Shown here piece after piece: positions 11,431 through 23,320 of a stretch of 64,000 bases of DNA. The stretch comes from Phascolomyces articulosus (taxonomy: Eukaryota > Mucoromycota > Mucoromycetes > Mucorales > Lichtheimiaceae). Each line of letters begins with the position of its first letter. Position 1 is the first letter of the stretch. The notes under the pieces are model-generated. The model searched no databases. It was given only the letters and a program-made list of their open reading frames with translations, and had not been told where the DNA came from. Where the stretch lies: contig JAIXMP010000040.1 in assembly GCA_025677815.1 (NCBI GenBank), positions 274,173-338,172 on the forward strand. Reading direction: 5' to 3'. A program made the translations under genes and the position numbers.

Positions 11431-13035
11431 ATGACCAAACGAATTGTTGTTATAGGTGCTGGTATTGTTGGCTTGTCAACTGCATTGGCATTACAAGAGA
11501 AAGGTTACCGTGTTACCATTGTTGCCAAATGGCTACCCGGTGACATGCACATCGAGTACACATCCCCATGGGCAGGTAAAAAATATAAAGTGAATCACTA
11601 GGTATTCCATACCAGGACATTACTTTTTGACATTTTATTTTCATAGGTGCTCACTGGAGAACTATGGCACCTAATTCAGATAAACTTCTTCAAGGTAAAA
11701 AAAAGAACGATCCAGATTTATGCACAAAAAAGGATGGCCAGCGTTTAATTCGTTCGAATATTTAGAGTTTGATGCAGTGACATATCGTAAATTCTTTGAA
11801 TTCGCCAAAATCCATCCACGGGAATCAGGTATTATGGTGCTCCCTGCCATTGACTATTATGACGAACTAAATCCTGATACTCAAACACCATGGTTTCAAA
11901 GTTTAGTCAAGGACGTAAGAGAAAAAGAAATACTTTTGGAGAGGGATCGATATTTTTATGCAATATGAATGATTTACATGTTACTTTTTATAGTTTGAAT
12001 TTGTTCCTCAAAACGAATTACCTCCTGGTGCTAAAATTGGACATCGATATACAACAGGTATATAAGTAAAGGAGAGATTAATATTATTTATAATCATGAT
12101 GCTTATAAATTGCGTACTTTTTTTTGATAGTGGTGTTTAATGCACCTCATTATATTCATTGGCTTTTACATCAATTCAAATCTAGAGGGGGTATTGTAGT
12201 TCGTCGTGAATTGATTCATATCCGTGATTCATTTGATCTTAATGACGGATGGGGCCAAGTGGATGCTGTTGTGAATTGTACGGGTTTACGAGCAAGATAC
12301 CTAGATGGGGTGAATGATACAAATGTATATCCTACTCGTGGACAAACTGTTATTGTATATGCACCTCATGTCAAAGAAACGGTCACTCATCTTGGTAAAT
12401 ATATGAAGAACGCTCTTACTTGATCTATAGAATTTAATGTTGCTTACACAAAAGATTAATTTATTTATCAGGATCCGAGGGTATTACATATCTCATTCCA
12501 CGCTCAGATGGAACAGTAGTACTTGGTGGAACTGCAAATAAGCATGATTTGTAAGATCTCGTTTCATATATAACGTAAAAGGTGACAATATTTTGATTCA
12601 ACTAATAATTAACGTCATGATAGTAACCCAAATGTTGAAAAAGCAATTGTCGAATCAATTTTGACACGCACACAAATGTTATATCCTAAACTCACTGAAG
12701 GTGGATCAAAACCGATTCAAATAGTAGGAAATGGTGTCGGTCTTCGTCCATCAAGAGTTGGCGGTGTTCGCATAGAACCTGAAATTTATAGTACGTTTAC
12801 CGACATCATACAAAAAATAATAATAGATAGATAGACAGATAGATGGAAATTTTGAAATAAGCAATGCTGATGCTTTAATATATGATAATATACTATAGAA
12901 AAATCCAATAATCAAGATATGCTGGTTATTCATGCATACGGTCATGGAGGGTTTGGGTACCAATCCAGCTGGGGAGCTGCGCAATATATTTCTAATCTTG
13001 TTCAAAAGAATCTGAAGGATCGTGCTAATATATAA
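11431..13035 (+). CDS. D-amino-acid oxidase-type flavoenzyme, copy 2, without a peroxisomal tail
   Basis: Eight exons (11431-11575, 11647-11694, 11766-11914, 11994-12057, 12131-12394, 12472-12550, 12624-12790, 12899-13035) give 350 aa. It shows GAGIVGLSTALAL near the N-terminus, TSPWAGAHWR, PTRGQTVIVYAPH, IPRSDGTVVLGGT, the substrate arginine in GLRPSRVGGVR and HAYGHGGFGY. Introns match those of copy 1 at most positions, so the two are paralogues made by duplication with inversion. Unlike copy 1, it ends Arg-Ala-Asn-Ile, with no type 1 peroxisomal signal, so it is predicted cytosolic unless imported another way. Reaction as for copy 1. Confidence 0.92.
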
Positions 13036-13951
13036 TTTTTTTTTTTTACATTCTGTCATTATTTTATAAAATGATAAAGATTATTTTATATATACTACTA
13101 TTTAGTATATGTACGAAGGTGGTATATAATACTATATGATACAAATTTTACATAATAAAAAAACATGAGTAGAAATTTAGTTGGCAGTATCATATTTTTG
13201 GTATTATATATAATAATAGTCTATGAACTATAACTATAAAGAAATAGAATTTTAACAACAATACAGGCGATTTTTTTACTTGGGAAGAGATTGGGGGATA
13301 TTCATAGCATCAAACACGTCTTCAAGTGCGTTATTCAGGATCAAAGCTTTGTTGCTACTCAAACAAAATGGGCATGTTTTAAAGTTTTTGCTTGCAGACT
13401 TTAGAATGCAAGATTTGCAGAAATTGTAATCACGCAAGCAATGATAACTTTTGATATGAACAAGGTGTATGTCGAGAATAGTAGGACGTGATATTTTGCC
13501 AGCAGCTTTACACATCAAACACATGAATTCCAATTGTGTCAAAGCAACTTCACAGAAAGAAAACAAATCATAGATACCGACTTTTCGTTTATACGATGAT
13601 GCAAGAAGTCTTTTCCAAATGTGAGCATTTGTCCAATCCTTATTGATCACCTTCATGATATGTGCATATTTCAGGTTGTCTGGCATCAAGACAGTTTCTT
13701 GTATTTCTCTTGTTTCAAATTATTTGACTTCTTCCGAGAAAAGGCGAGTTTCACCTTCACTCCAATAATCAAGATCAAGTACAGAATGGAATGTAATCAT
13801 ATAATCAGTTCGCTTATTCATTTCCTCGTCATCGAATACTCTTGAAGCAAGCTGTTGGATCATATTACGACGTAGAAACAATCAAAAAATATATGTTAGT
13901 CCACATGTTTTACTCGATATAATAATAATAATAATAATAATAAAATGAGAG

Positions 13952-13966
13952 CTATTTATCCGTTTG
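13952..13966 (+). repeat. Target-site duplication, left copy
   Basis: The sequence ctatttatccgtttg occurs here and again at 15386-15400 with no mismatch. The two copies bracket the truncated LINE exactly, as expected from target-primed reverse transcription. Confidence 0.9.
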
Positions 13967-15385
13967 CAGAACGTACCAACATACCGGTTATATACTAAAA
14001 CAATTCCCATGGTTAAAACATTCAAGTATCTTGGTATACCCTTTAACCAGTTTGGTATTGTCAGCGATCTTCTCATTAACCAGCGGATCACTAAAGCAAC
14101 CGGAAGTATGGCACTCCTTAGACAATTGGGTATACAACAATATGGAGTTGGGCTTTGGCCAACCCTTAGAGCCTATCGCACCTTCGTCCGCCCAGTGATG
14201 GAATATGGAATAGCAATATCAACATTATCTCAAGTACAAATCGACAAACTTGATAAAGCACAAAAAGGATGTATCAAAATGACCCTCAATCGCAATGCTA
14301 AAACACAATTCCCAACTATCGTTCCTATGGTTATGGCTAATATACCATCGATGAAAATTCGAACACGTACTCTTCAATTCAAATTCGTCACCTGGCTACA
14401 AAATTTACCAGTTTCAACGCTAGTCAAATCGATTGAACTATTGTTCCTTTGGAACAAAATCCTGGCGAACACTGGAAAAAGCTATCAACCAGGAACCAAT
14501 TTTATCAACTTTATAACAAACTCAAAAAATCTCCTAAACCATCAAACGATTTAATCTCAGCAACAATCCAGCAAAAACGCGATGAAGAATTTAAGCTCTT
14601 AAAAGATAAATTCAAAGCCATCTCTTGTATGCGGGATATTCGAGTGGTCGAACCAATAATGTACTTGGAACTGCCATCAAAAGATCGGCATAGGATGATA
14701 AAATGGAGAATGCATTGGCTACCATCCTATCCCATTAAAACGTGTCGGTGTGGAGAAATAAACGCAACAAGGGAGCATTATAAAATATGTCCACGGCTTC
14801 AACCCTTATTACTAAAACTTCTTGATCACTATGGAACTATTCCAGATCTAAAACATCCAGTACAACCCTTGGATTATATCTTGAATAATCTCCCTCGCAA
14901 TGAAGTAGTCCTTGGCAATAAACGATGGATAAAGGCCTGGCCAGCCCTTATTCGCGTACTACGAGAAATTGATTTTCTAAGTCATGCAGATGCAGACTTC
15001 AACCTGAATGACGAACCTGACCCAGAAGTAACAATGAAACAACAACAAAACAACACCCAAAGTTAACCTTCCTGGAATCTAATTTCACCTCAAATCGTAA
15101 CCCACTCTCTCCCTCTTATTCGTATTTTTCCCTTTCACCTTATCCTTATATATTCTCATAGTTATCACATTAAATCTTATGTATCCTACATAATAGTACC
15201 CAAAACATAGCTTTATATTCTCTCTCCAACATACAAGTTAGCTTTTTTCCCCAAAGGGTTTTTTTTTCCGTTATTCTTTCTATATTTCCTATTTACAACA
15301 TATAAAGAACCGCAAGGAAGTGACCATATGCTCAAGGCGCCGGTCTGTCACCTTCCACAATAAAATCATAATAATAATTTTTCAC
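13967..15385 (+). mobile_element. 5'-truncated non-LTR retrotransposon (LINE) insertion
   Basis: The insert carries only the C-terminal end of a LINE polyprotein. In the first frame (from about 13964) the reverse-transcriptase thumb is visible: [41 protein letters not shown] one-base frameshift near 14445 moves the rest to another frame ending at 15066, with a zinc knuckle of form C-x-C-x8-H-x4-C (CRCGEINATREHYKIC). About 320 bases of 3' UTR follow, ending in a TAA-rich tail. The endonuclease and RT core are missing, so the copy is dead on arrival. Identical 15-bp repeats flank it. Confidence 0.88.
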
Positions 15386-15400
15386 CTATTTATCCGTTTG
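15386..15400 (+). repeat. Target-site duplication, right copy
   Basis: Identical to 13952-13966. Read on the minus strand, this copy covers the last codons of the pseudogene's SRA exon and its former splice donor. The LINE therefore landed on the exon-intron border. Confidence 0.9.
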
Positions 15401-16194
15401 TGACCATGGTTTGGGTGGTCGATCATCGTGCTCCATATCAAAACCCCAAACCTTATATCCCCTATAACCATCGGTAGGTGTATATTTACGTACTTTATAA
15501 ATTACATCGTTACGGAATCCTTCTGCAGGCTCAAAAGTTTGTCCTTTTGACGATAACCACGAATGACGCGAATCGGCACCCCCTGACGCCAATTATCCCC
15601 AACATCAGCGCCATGGATAATATCCACAAAAGGTGCTGCGCAGCATTTTGCCAATAACAAGTTACGTTCTTCTATCGTCTGGTCATTTACTAGTCCTGTA
15701 GTTACATCTCTTCCCCCCCTTGCCCTGTATACATAATTGAATATCCGTAATCTTCATCCTCTTCGTAGCCACCGGACATGACGATACTAAAGACTTTACC
15801 CTTTTCCACTAGTCCATCAATACCAGCTTGGATGGTTCTAGAAGAATATATAGATGTTTATTTATTGTTTTTTTAATAGTCAAACTTTTTTTTCCTTTTC
15901 GAGAAAAAAAGACGCGTTTGTTTACTCTTATATACCAATTTACCCGTGAAGCCCAACGGAAGCTAACTGTACGTTGTTCATTGTTCTGAATCCAGTTGGT
16001 ACAATAGGAGGGGATCCAATAATATGTTTTTTGAAAATGGCAGTTTTATTCATTACAGATCCTTGATCAGGTGTTTCTTCAATGCATCGAACGAAACGTC
16101 CTAAGAGAAAAATAAATTTAACCCCATCTCGATGGATCTGAAATCCAGCGTGTGATCCTTCAAGCAATGTTGTCGTTTAAGGTCATGGCGCAGT

Positions 16195-16801
16195 ATTTTA
16201 CTGTTTCAGAAATTTTCGAAACTGAAAACTGAGGGTAAGAGAAATTTCATTTTCACTGGTTTGCTTGCTATTTATCATTTTTCTAATTATACTTATTGCT
16301 GTTGTTTTATATCATTCCTCTTTGTATTTTATGAATATATAATTCATATATATTGCTTATTATTGCCATAACATTATTTGATTAGATTCAACACATTGAT
16401 ATACTTTTTACATATTTAATTGATATAAATTACAATCGAAAACTACTAGTTCAAAAGAAATATTAAAGAGATGAGGTATATACAGCAGATTCATGAGTAT
16501 CAACCGAGAATAAAAAATAAAGGAAGGAAAGAAAGAAATTTGATAATACATAGTATCAGAATGCAAATTATATATAGCTTGATAATAAAAAAGAAATATG
16601 AGCAGTAGCAGAATAAAGCTAGAAAGGGGTTTTAAATGCGCAAATGGGTGGGAGAGGGGGAGGGGGTCGAGTATAAAATATTATTGGATAAGTATAATTA
16701 TTGATGTTATATATATATATATATGCATACGTTGTATGTGAGTACCTCATTATATATGCCTGTGTTCATCATTGTGGTTGTTAAATTATGTACCCATTTT
16801 T
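16195..16801. other. AT-rich spacer between SRA-RING pseudogene and intact copy
   Basis: It lies between the pseudogene start and the stop of the intact gene. It contains poly-purine stretches and a TA run near 16710-16725. No reading frame of interest and no RNA gene were recognised. Confidence 0.6.
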
Positions 16802-18281
16802 TTATCGACGTTGTTGAATCTTCATAGCACGGAACACTTCACTAAGAGTATCTTTGGGAAAAAGTCGCGGAGCAAGACAATTGGGACATGTTTTAATACC
16901 TCTGGCACTGGATTTATCAATGCAAGCCTTGCAGAAATTACAGTCGCAGCGTACACAATGATAACTTTTTCCATGGACAAGTGGTATTTCAAGTAAAGGC
17001 GTATTATTGAAACGACCAGGAGTGGATTTACACAAAAGGCAGATAAATTCCAGCTGTGTAAGAGCCACTTCACAGAATGACATCAAGTCACGAATACCGG
17101 CCTTTTTCTGATACATGCGATCAAATAATCGTCTCCAGATACGTTTATTGGTCACATCATCATAAATGGCTTCTAAAAGATCTCCACGTGGCTTAAAGAT
17201 GGTGTTGTCAGGTATTAAAAGTTCTTCATTGAAATCTTTCACGTCTCGAGTCATATCGGGTTTGCGATAATTTCCTGCTACAATACCTTCCCAGTAACCA
17301 GGATGAACACGCCAAAGTGCAAGCACTGAGAAAAATGTAATCATATAATCATTTCGTCTGACAAAGTCGTCTTCATGAAAGACACGTGGAGCAACTTGTA
17401 ACCTGGCTCTACGACGTAGAAACAAGATCACATATATGTTAGATTGTTATCGTTCTTCATTTTTATACGTTTTTACATCACAATATATAAACATATATTT
17501 CACTTATCAGTTGTTGTCCATGGCTCAGGGGATCGATCGTCGCGTCGTAAAATAAAACGCCAAATTTTATATCCAGTATAGCCAGTGGATTCCCAATATT
17601 CTGATACCTTGTAAATACCATCATATCGGTAACCTTCACCTGGCCCATAGCTGCCATCAACTTGTTTTGCTGATCCAGATCCACGTACCACACGGATGGG
17701 AGAACCATTTCGCCAATTATCACCAGCATTTGCTCCTGATCGATCCACCGGTGCTGCGCAGCATTTGGCAAGAAGCAAATTCCGTCCTTCAAGCTTTTGA
17801 TCAAACGTTTGCTGGCCAGTCGTTTTATCTCGACCACCTGCACCAGTGTAAACAATAGTATCTCCACGATCCTCATTTTCAGCATACTCACCAGACATGA
17901 CAATACTAAACACTTTGCCTTCTTGAACAGAACCATCAATACCAGCTTGAATTGCTCTATATGTCTTATTAGTATTGCTATTATTGTCATCATATTAAAT
18001 CGTACATAGAAAAAAGAGAAGAACATGTTGAATAATACTTACCGATGGATGCCAATAGATGCAAGCTGCTTTTTGGTCATGGTTGTAAATCCAGTGGGGA
18101 CAATGGGAATCGCTCCAATAATATGTTTTTTAAAGATCGTTGTTTTATCCTGCACAGCTTCACGATTAGGTGTTCCACGAATGGTACGAATGTAACGTGT
18201 TGAAGGTGAAATAATTTGGACTTGATCAGGCTTAACTATGAATCCAGCTTGTGGACCTTCATAAATTGACATGTCAGCCAT
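16802..18281 (-). CDS. SRA (YDG)-RING protein, UHRF1-like
   Basis: Three exons (18281-18043, 17956-17504, 17408-16802) give 432 aa. The SRA domain spans about residues 50-228, with IPIVPTGF, MSGEYAENEDRG, YTGAGGRD, FDQKLEGRNL, RYDGIYKV and RRDDRSPEPW. In UHRF1 this fold flips out 5-methylcytosine from hemimethylated DNA, and two pocket tyrosines have counterparts here (in GEY and YTG). A C-terminal RING (354-408) has ligands CLLC, HCVRCDCNFCKAC and CPNC, with a long loop after the first pair. The tail TLSEVFRAM resembles the UHRF tail. The ubiquitin-like, Tudor and PHD domains of animal UHRF1 are absent. It is likely a nuclear E3 ligase reading modified DNA. The base it reads is unknown. Confidence 0.9.
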
Positions 18282-18788
18282 TTTGGTACTTTATTGTATA
18301 AAAAGAGGTCGAAGTTTCTTGTATCACGATAAACGGCGCAACACTTTATTTTTTTGTTTTCAAATATGTAAATTAAAACAAAATTTTTATGCGAAAAAAA
18401 AAATATATATTAAGTAATCACATGGCATCTTCCAAGGCACTGGTTTGCTATATTGTTGGTAAAAAGCACCTGAACTAATAAAATAAGAGCACAGTTATTT
18501 TGCTGGGTAAAAAACAACACATTACTGTATGCATGAAAGATCAAATTCTTTTGGGTTGAACTATGGTATAATAAGCTTTACCAACTGGATTGTTGCTAAG
18601 CCGGTTTGAATCTGAAAAATGGTAAATTGGGATGGTTCCACACGATGCATTGCCAAGGACAGCGATTAGCCGGTCTTGATATTCCGTCAACTTGCATATT
18701 TTTAGGCCCTCTTTTTTTTACTACTTCTTTCACTTTTTGAATCACTTTTCAAAAAAAAAAAAAACCAAAACGACATACTTTTTTCATC
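18282..18788. promoter_or_regulatory. Divergent spacer between SRA-RING and severin genes
   Basis: Starts at 18281 (-) and 18789 (+) face away from each other. A pyrimidine-rich stretch lies at about 18705-18750, close to the severin-like start, and a poly-A run follows at 18752-18764. No coding content was seen. Confidence 0.45.
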
Positions 18789-20589
18789 ATGCTTAGAAAT
18801 TCATCTTGGCGTAAGTCTTTTTTTTTCTTGTTTCATAAAACGCTCTGCTCTTTATTTTAATAACACTCTTTTAAAACTATACAGGTCTCGACGAAACAAA
18901 CCTTGCCAACTTTGGCTCGGAACTTGAACGCGAACATAGAAAGGAACAAGGTGCTCTTGAAGAAGCCTGGAACTATGAAGGTTCACCCATTGGTAATGAA
19001 CCGTAAGTAATACCCATGGCAAACGAACTCATTTTGACAAGTAGTGTGTGAATGTTTTAAAAAAAAGAAAGGGGAGGATTTTTGTGTTTATGTACTTGTG
19101 CTAATAAGAAATCATAGTGGTCTTTGGGTTTGGCGGGTCCAGAACTTTGCTTTAGTCACTGTACCTGAGAAGCAATATGGCCAGTTTTACCAAGGTATTT
19201 AAATATATTAATAGCAAATTTATTACATTGGATTGTTGTTAAACAGTTTTAGTTTCTATTTATATAAATTGAATAGGTGACAGTTACGTTGTCCTCAAGG
19301 TGAGAAGAATATCATTTTTTTATATTATTTTTATGTACGAGAAGAAAGGATCATGATTACTGAATACGAAAGAATTATATATTAGACAACTAAGAAGGGC
19401 AACTCGGATGGTCTTGTCCATCATATTCACTTTTGGCTCGGTCGCGAAACTACACAGGTATATATATACATATGGGTGTGATGTTAAATTCTGTTCTTTT
19501 ATTTATTATGATTACTTTTGCTTATGATGGATATAACAATCTGTAGGATGAAGCTGGTACTGCAGCTTACAAGACTGTTGAACTTGATGATTGTAAGTAT
19601 ACTATGTTTCTTTCCATTTCTTTAAATATATATTATAGTTCTAATGATAATAACTTGTTTTTTGAATGGATTTATAGATTTGGATACCTTGGCAACCCAA
19701 CATCGCGAAGTGATGCGACGTGAATCACGACTTTTCAAAAGTTATTTCAAGACGTTAGGATATCTTCAAGGTGGTTTCGCCAGTGGATTTAACCACGTGG
19801 AAGAAGAAGAAATTCCCAAGCGTCTTTTGCGTGTCCATCGACCTTCTGAACTTGAAGGTACCCGTACTCAAAATGCTGTCGTCATTTCTGAAGTTCCTCT
19901 TAGCCACGAAAGTTTGCGCTCAAGAGCTGTGTTTGTTCTTGATACTGGCGACAAGGTCTATCAATGGCAAGGAAAGGAATCACGTGGTATTGAAAAGGCA
20001 AAGGCTGCTGAATATATTTCCCAACTTATTAGCGATCGTGATGGCAAGGGTGAAATGGTAGTGATTGGTAAGCTCTCCCACATTATTTTCTTTCAAATAG
20101 TAGTTATCTAAATTTATATTCTTTATACTGATTAAACATGCGTGGATTCGCATTTTAGAACAAAACTCTGGAAGTGAATATGAATTCTGGGAAGCACTTG
20201 GTGATGAAGGTGAAGTTGTGGATGGTGAAGAAGAAGAAGAGGAAGAAGAAGCAAAGGAATTAGAAGAAAGCTCGGTGAAAAAGTTGTTTGTTTTACGCAA
20301 GTCGCATGCTTCTCTTGGCCTCAAGCTCAAGTTCGAACTTGTTGCAGAAGAAAAGATTACCAAGGATATGTTCGATACCAGCCATGTCTATATTTTTGAT
20401 GTTGGTCATCAAGTATATGCTTGGTTTGGTCGTGAAGCTGGTCGTCGTGAACGTCGTGCTGGTCTGCAATATGCTCAAGATTATGTCAAGGATATTGAAC
20501 GATCTGCATTCACTCCTATTTGTAAAGTAGTTGAAGGTGGTGAAGATGAACTCTTTGAATCTAGCTTGGAAGGCTGGCAAGGATGGTAA
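18789..20589 (+). CDS. Severin/fragmin-type gelsolin-repeat actin-binding protein
   Basis: Eight exons (18789-18810, 18885-19002, 19118-19194, 19277-19299, 19386-19457, 19547-19592, 19678-20067, 20159-20589) give 392 aa, about the size of three-repeat severin or fragmin. Repeat 1 shows LWVWRVQNFALV, DSYVVLKT, IHFWLGRETTQDEAGTAAYK and FKSYF. Repeat 2 runs from KRLLRVH through VFVLDTGDKVYQWQGKES. Repeat 3 has VYIFDVGHQVYAWFGREA. Such proteins sever and cap actin filaments in a calcium-dependent way in the cytoplasm. An acidic stretch (eight consecutive Glu codons near 20227-20250) separates repeats 2 and 3. The first coding exon is 22 nt. Confidence 0.92.
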
Positions 20590-21599
20590 AAAAAGAACGA
20601 AACAGAATGTGGAGTTCTCTTCCTTTTGTTACTTTTTTTTTTTTTACCATTCAAACTGAATTGTATATTTTTTTTCTTCCTTCTCTTTTAACTGTATGCA
20701 ATGTTATTTTTTTTTATTATACATTAAAACTGTATGATTATATCTGTATTGACAAGAATATATCCTCGTTCCTGTATTATCAGAAAAAATATTTCATATA
20801 TTATTTTTTAACTACTATTACTTGGGATAATTTATCCAATGTTAGAGTTATGGTTCAATTACCAGTTGGTGGTTATATAGTAATGCCTTTTACAGTTTAG
20901 TATCTTTGAATGAATATAACTTTATATTCCTTTAAAATCGCTTTATGGTTTCCATATATGATGATGAAAAAAAATCCAGTAGTCTACAGCAGACAAAATG
21001 AAGAAAGAGGTATAATTAATGGAATACGTAGTTGTTTTACTCTTATGATTTGTTGATTGAGAAATAAAGAAGTTGAAAGAAACCTTGTACTACAATATGG
21101 CATTAAAACCGGGACTCGATCAATTTACTCACTATTTATACTTCCTTAACACTTTATATATTAAAAAAAGAAAACATTCAATCAAATCATCGATCCGTAA
21201 AGTTTCTTGGATTGGATTATATTTTAATGCAACTTGTTATGTATTAATTATGTTTAGCTGAAGTATATTAACAAGAATATAAACAAAGACAAAAGCAAGT
21301 ATTATGTTGTGCAACGAATCCTTCAGTTTTACAAGCGTTACATACAACCTTGAATTATTATTTTTTTTACCAAAGCATCAATTGGACCAAAATGTACATT
21401 AATCTCATAAGAAAGAGAGATGCGATGATCGTATACATGTGATCCTTATTTATATGGATGAATTACTCATCGGAATACAATTTTACCAAAACGGCGATAA
21501 TGTTCATCCAAGGACCGCCTTGTATTTCATACTTTTTTCTTCTTCTTTCCGAGTGTTTTCTCTTCTCTCCTTCTAACCCCAACAAAAAAAGGAAAACAA
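20590..21599. other. Spacer with no recognisable gene
   Basis: It holds the 3' end of the severin gene (T-rich from 20630) and, near 21530-21595, a pyrimidine-rich stretch that probably belongs to the next gene's promoter or leader. The small open frames have AT-rich, low-complexity translations and no start context. Confidence 0.6.
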
Positions 21600-23320
21600 A
21601 TGTTTTCATCGACAATTGATCAAAGTCTTTCCAAAGAAAAATTGAGCAATCTCAAATATTACAAGTATAGCTCAATAGATAGATCATTATTATCACGATA
21701 TGTATTACGGCATTACTGGGATTGGGCAATTGGACTTTTTCCAATGAATATGGCGTAAGTTGAAGAAATTGCCACTATGTCATTTTTGACAAGGAGCGTA
21801 AACAAAGCTTATATTATATACAAAAATATTATTTTGTAATATTCAATTCATTCAGCTTTGTATATCATGTTAATTATTCATTATTTCAACAAGTATAGAC
21901 CCAATTTGATTACATTGATTGGATTTACGTTTATTTTAATGAATGTCGCTTTGGCGTATTGGAAGGCGCCTAGTTTAGATATTGATGAAAATCCACCTCG
22001 ATGGATTTATTTCAGTTACGCTCTTGGGATCTGGCTTTATTCTACATTTGACAATGTGGATGGACGACAAGCAAGACGAACAAAAAGCTCAAGTCCGTTA
22101 GGTGAACTGTTTGATCATGGTTGTGATGCTCTCAACACAGTATTTTCGTTAGTCATGCAAGCGGGTGCCCTAGGTTCCGGCCATTCACGAGCGACTGTAT
22201 TACTTGTCATTATCGAAACTTTTGGATTTTACTTGTCAACACAAGAAGAGTATCATACAGGAACATTATATTTGGGATATGTGAATGCTCCAACGGAAGG
22301 AATTGTTCTTGCACTTGTTGTCTTTACAATTTCTGGTATCTATGGTAAGTAGTCTATTTTTATTTACTTTTTGCATAATAATAACAGAACGTCGTGTACT
22401 TTATTTCGAAATACCATCAGTTGACTGATCTGCTGCAACATTGCGAATATACCTATACATTTATAGGTCCTGCCATTTGGCGAACTCCTGTAGGTCATGT
22501 TATTCCAAACGTACCATCCTCCATTGCTTCCATGTCTTTTTCATATGGTTGGATTGCACTTGTGGGGGTATTTCTTCTGCTGACTCACATTCCATTATGG
22601 TATGATGTCAAAAAAAAAAGTTTGATCTGCGCCTCACTTTTGAAACCCCACACGCACATTCATTCAAATATTAACACCTTTTTTTATGTTGTTGTACACA
22701 CCAAAAAATGACAACTTTTAAATTATTCACTTGTAGTTTTTATTCAATGTTCAAAGCATGTCGTAAACAAGGCAAACCTTTTATTTCGACAATGGCTACA
22801 GAATGTTCACCCATTGTGATCTATTGTATTGCTATCCATTCTTGGTGTATGTCATCTTATTCTTATATTTTATCACATCGAAACTTTATCCCTTTTGCGG
22901 TTGCTATTGGCATCGTGTTTGGTCGCATGGCATCCAAAATTATTTTAGCTCATCTCACCAAATCAAGCTTTCCAAAATTCACAGTTTTATTAATTCCTTT
23001 GGTATTGGGTGCTGCCATTGCGAATCTACCAAAGATCCCTGGAATGTATGATGTATTTCTACTATATTTTTTTATGCATAATATCATTGAATTCTGCAAA
23101 AAAAAAAACATTACTGACTTGTCTCCTATGGTGATTAAATAGGCCTCGATTATTCACCCCGCAATCTGAACTTTTATATATTTATGGATTTTTAATATTC
23201 GCAACAGTTGTTTATTTACGTTGGGCTATTGCTGTTATTAATGCATTTTGTTCATATTTGGGAATTAATTGCTTCTCAATTGTGTCATCAAAAACAGAAC
23301 TTTCCTCAAAAACGAATTAA
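21600..23320 (+). CDS. CDP-alcohol phosphotransferase (choline/ethanolamine phosphotransferase)
   Basis: Five exons (21600-21754, 21899-22344, 22467-22599, 22737-23045, 23143-23320) give 406 aa, the usual length of CPT1/EPT1. The catalytic motif D-G-x2-A-R-x8-G-x3-D-x3-D is complete, starting at DGRQAR. At least seven hydrophobic segments surround it, typical of this ER-membrane family. The enzyme transfers phosphocholine or phosphoethanolamine from the CDP form to diacylglycerol, the last step of the Kennedy pathway. The N-terminal KYYKYSSIDRSLLSRYVL is also family-like. Choline and ethanolamine specificity cannot be separated by eye. Confidence 0.92.

Larger units (their letters stand above)
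13276..16190 (-). pseudogene. SRA-RING (UHRF1-like) pseudogene, split by a LINE
   Basis: This is a broken paralogue of the intact gene at 16802-18281, with the same exon order. From 5' to 3': exon 1 (about 16190-15950) has a one-base frameshift near 16165, just after the ATG. The SRA exon (about 15840-15384) is one base short in a G run (plus-strand C run at 15713-15719), which leads to a stop. It has a second frameshift near 15550 and a donor changed from GT to AT. The RING exon (about 13870-13276) has an in-frame TAA near 13725 and has lost zinc-ligand cysteines (HCLRDYNFCKSC against HCVRCDCNFCKAC). Residual motifs include IFKKHIIG, NLLLAKCCAAP and IYKVRKY. A LINE lies at the SRA-RING exon junction. 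Several independent lesions make it a clear pseudogene. Confidence 0.88.
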
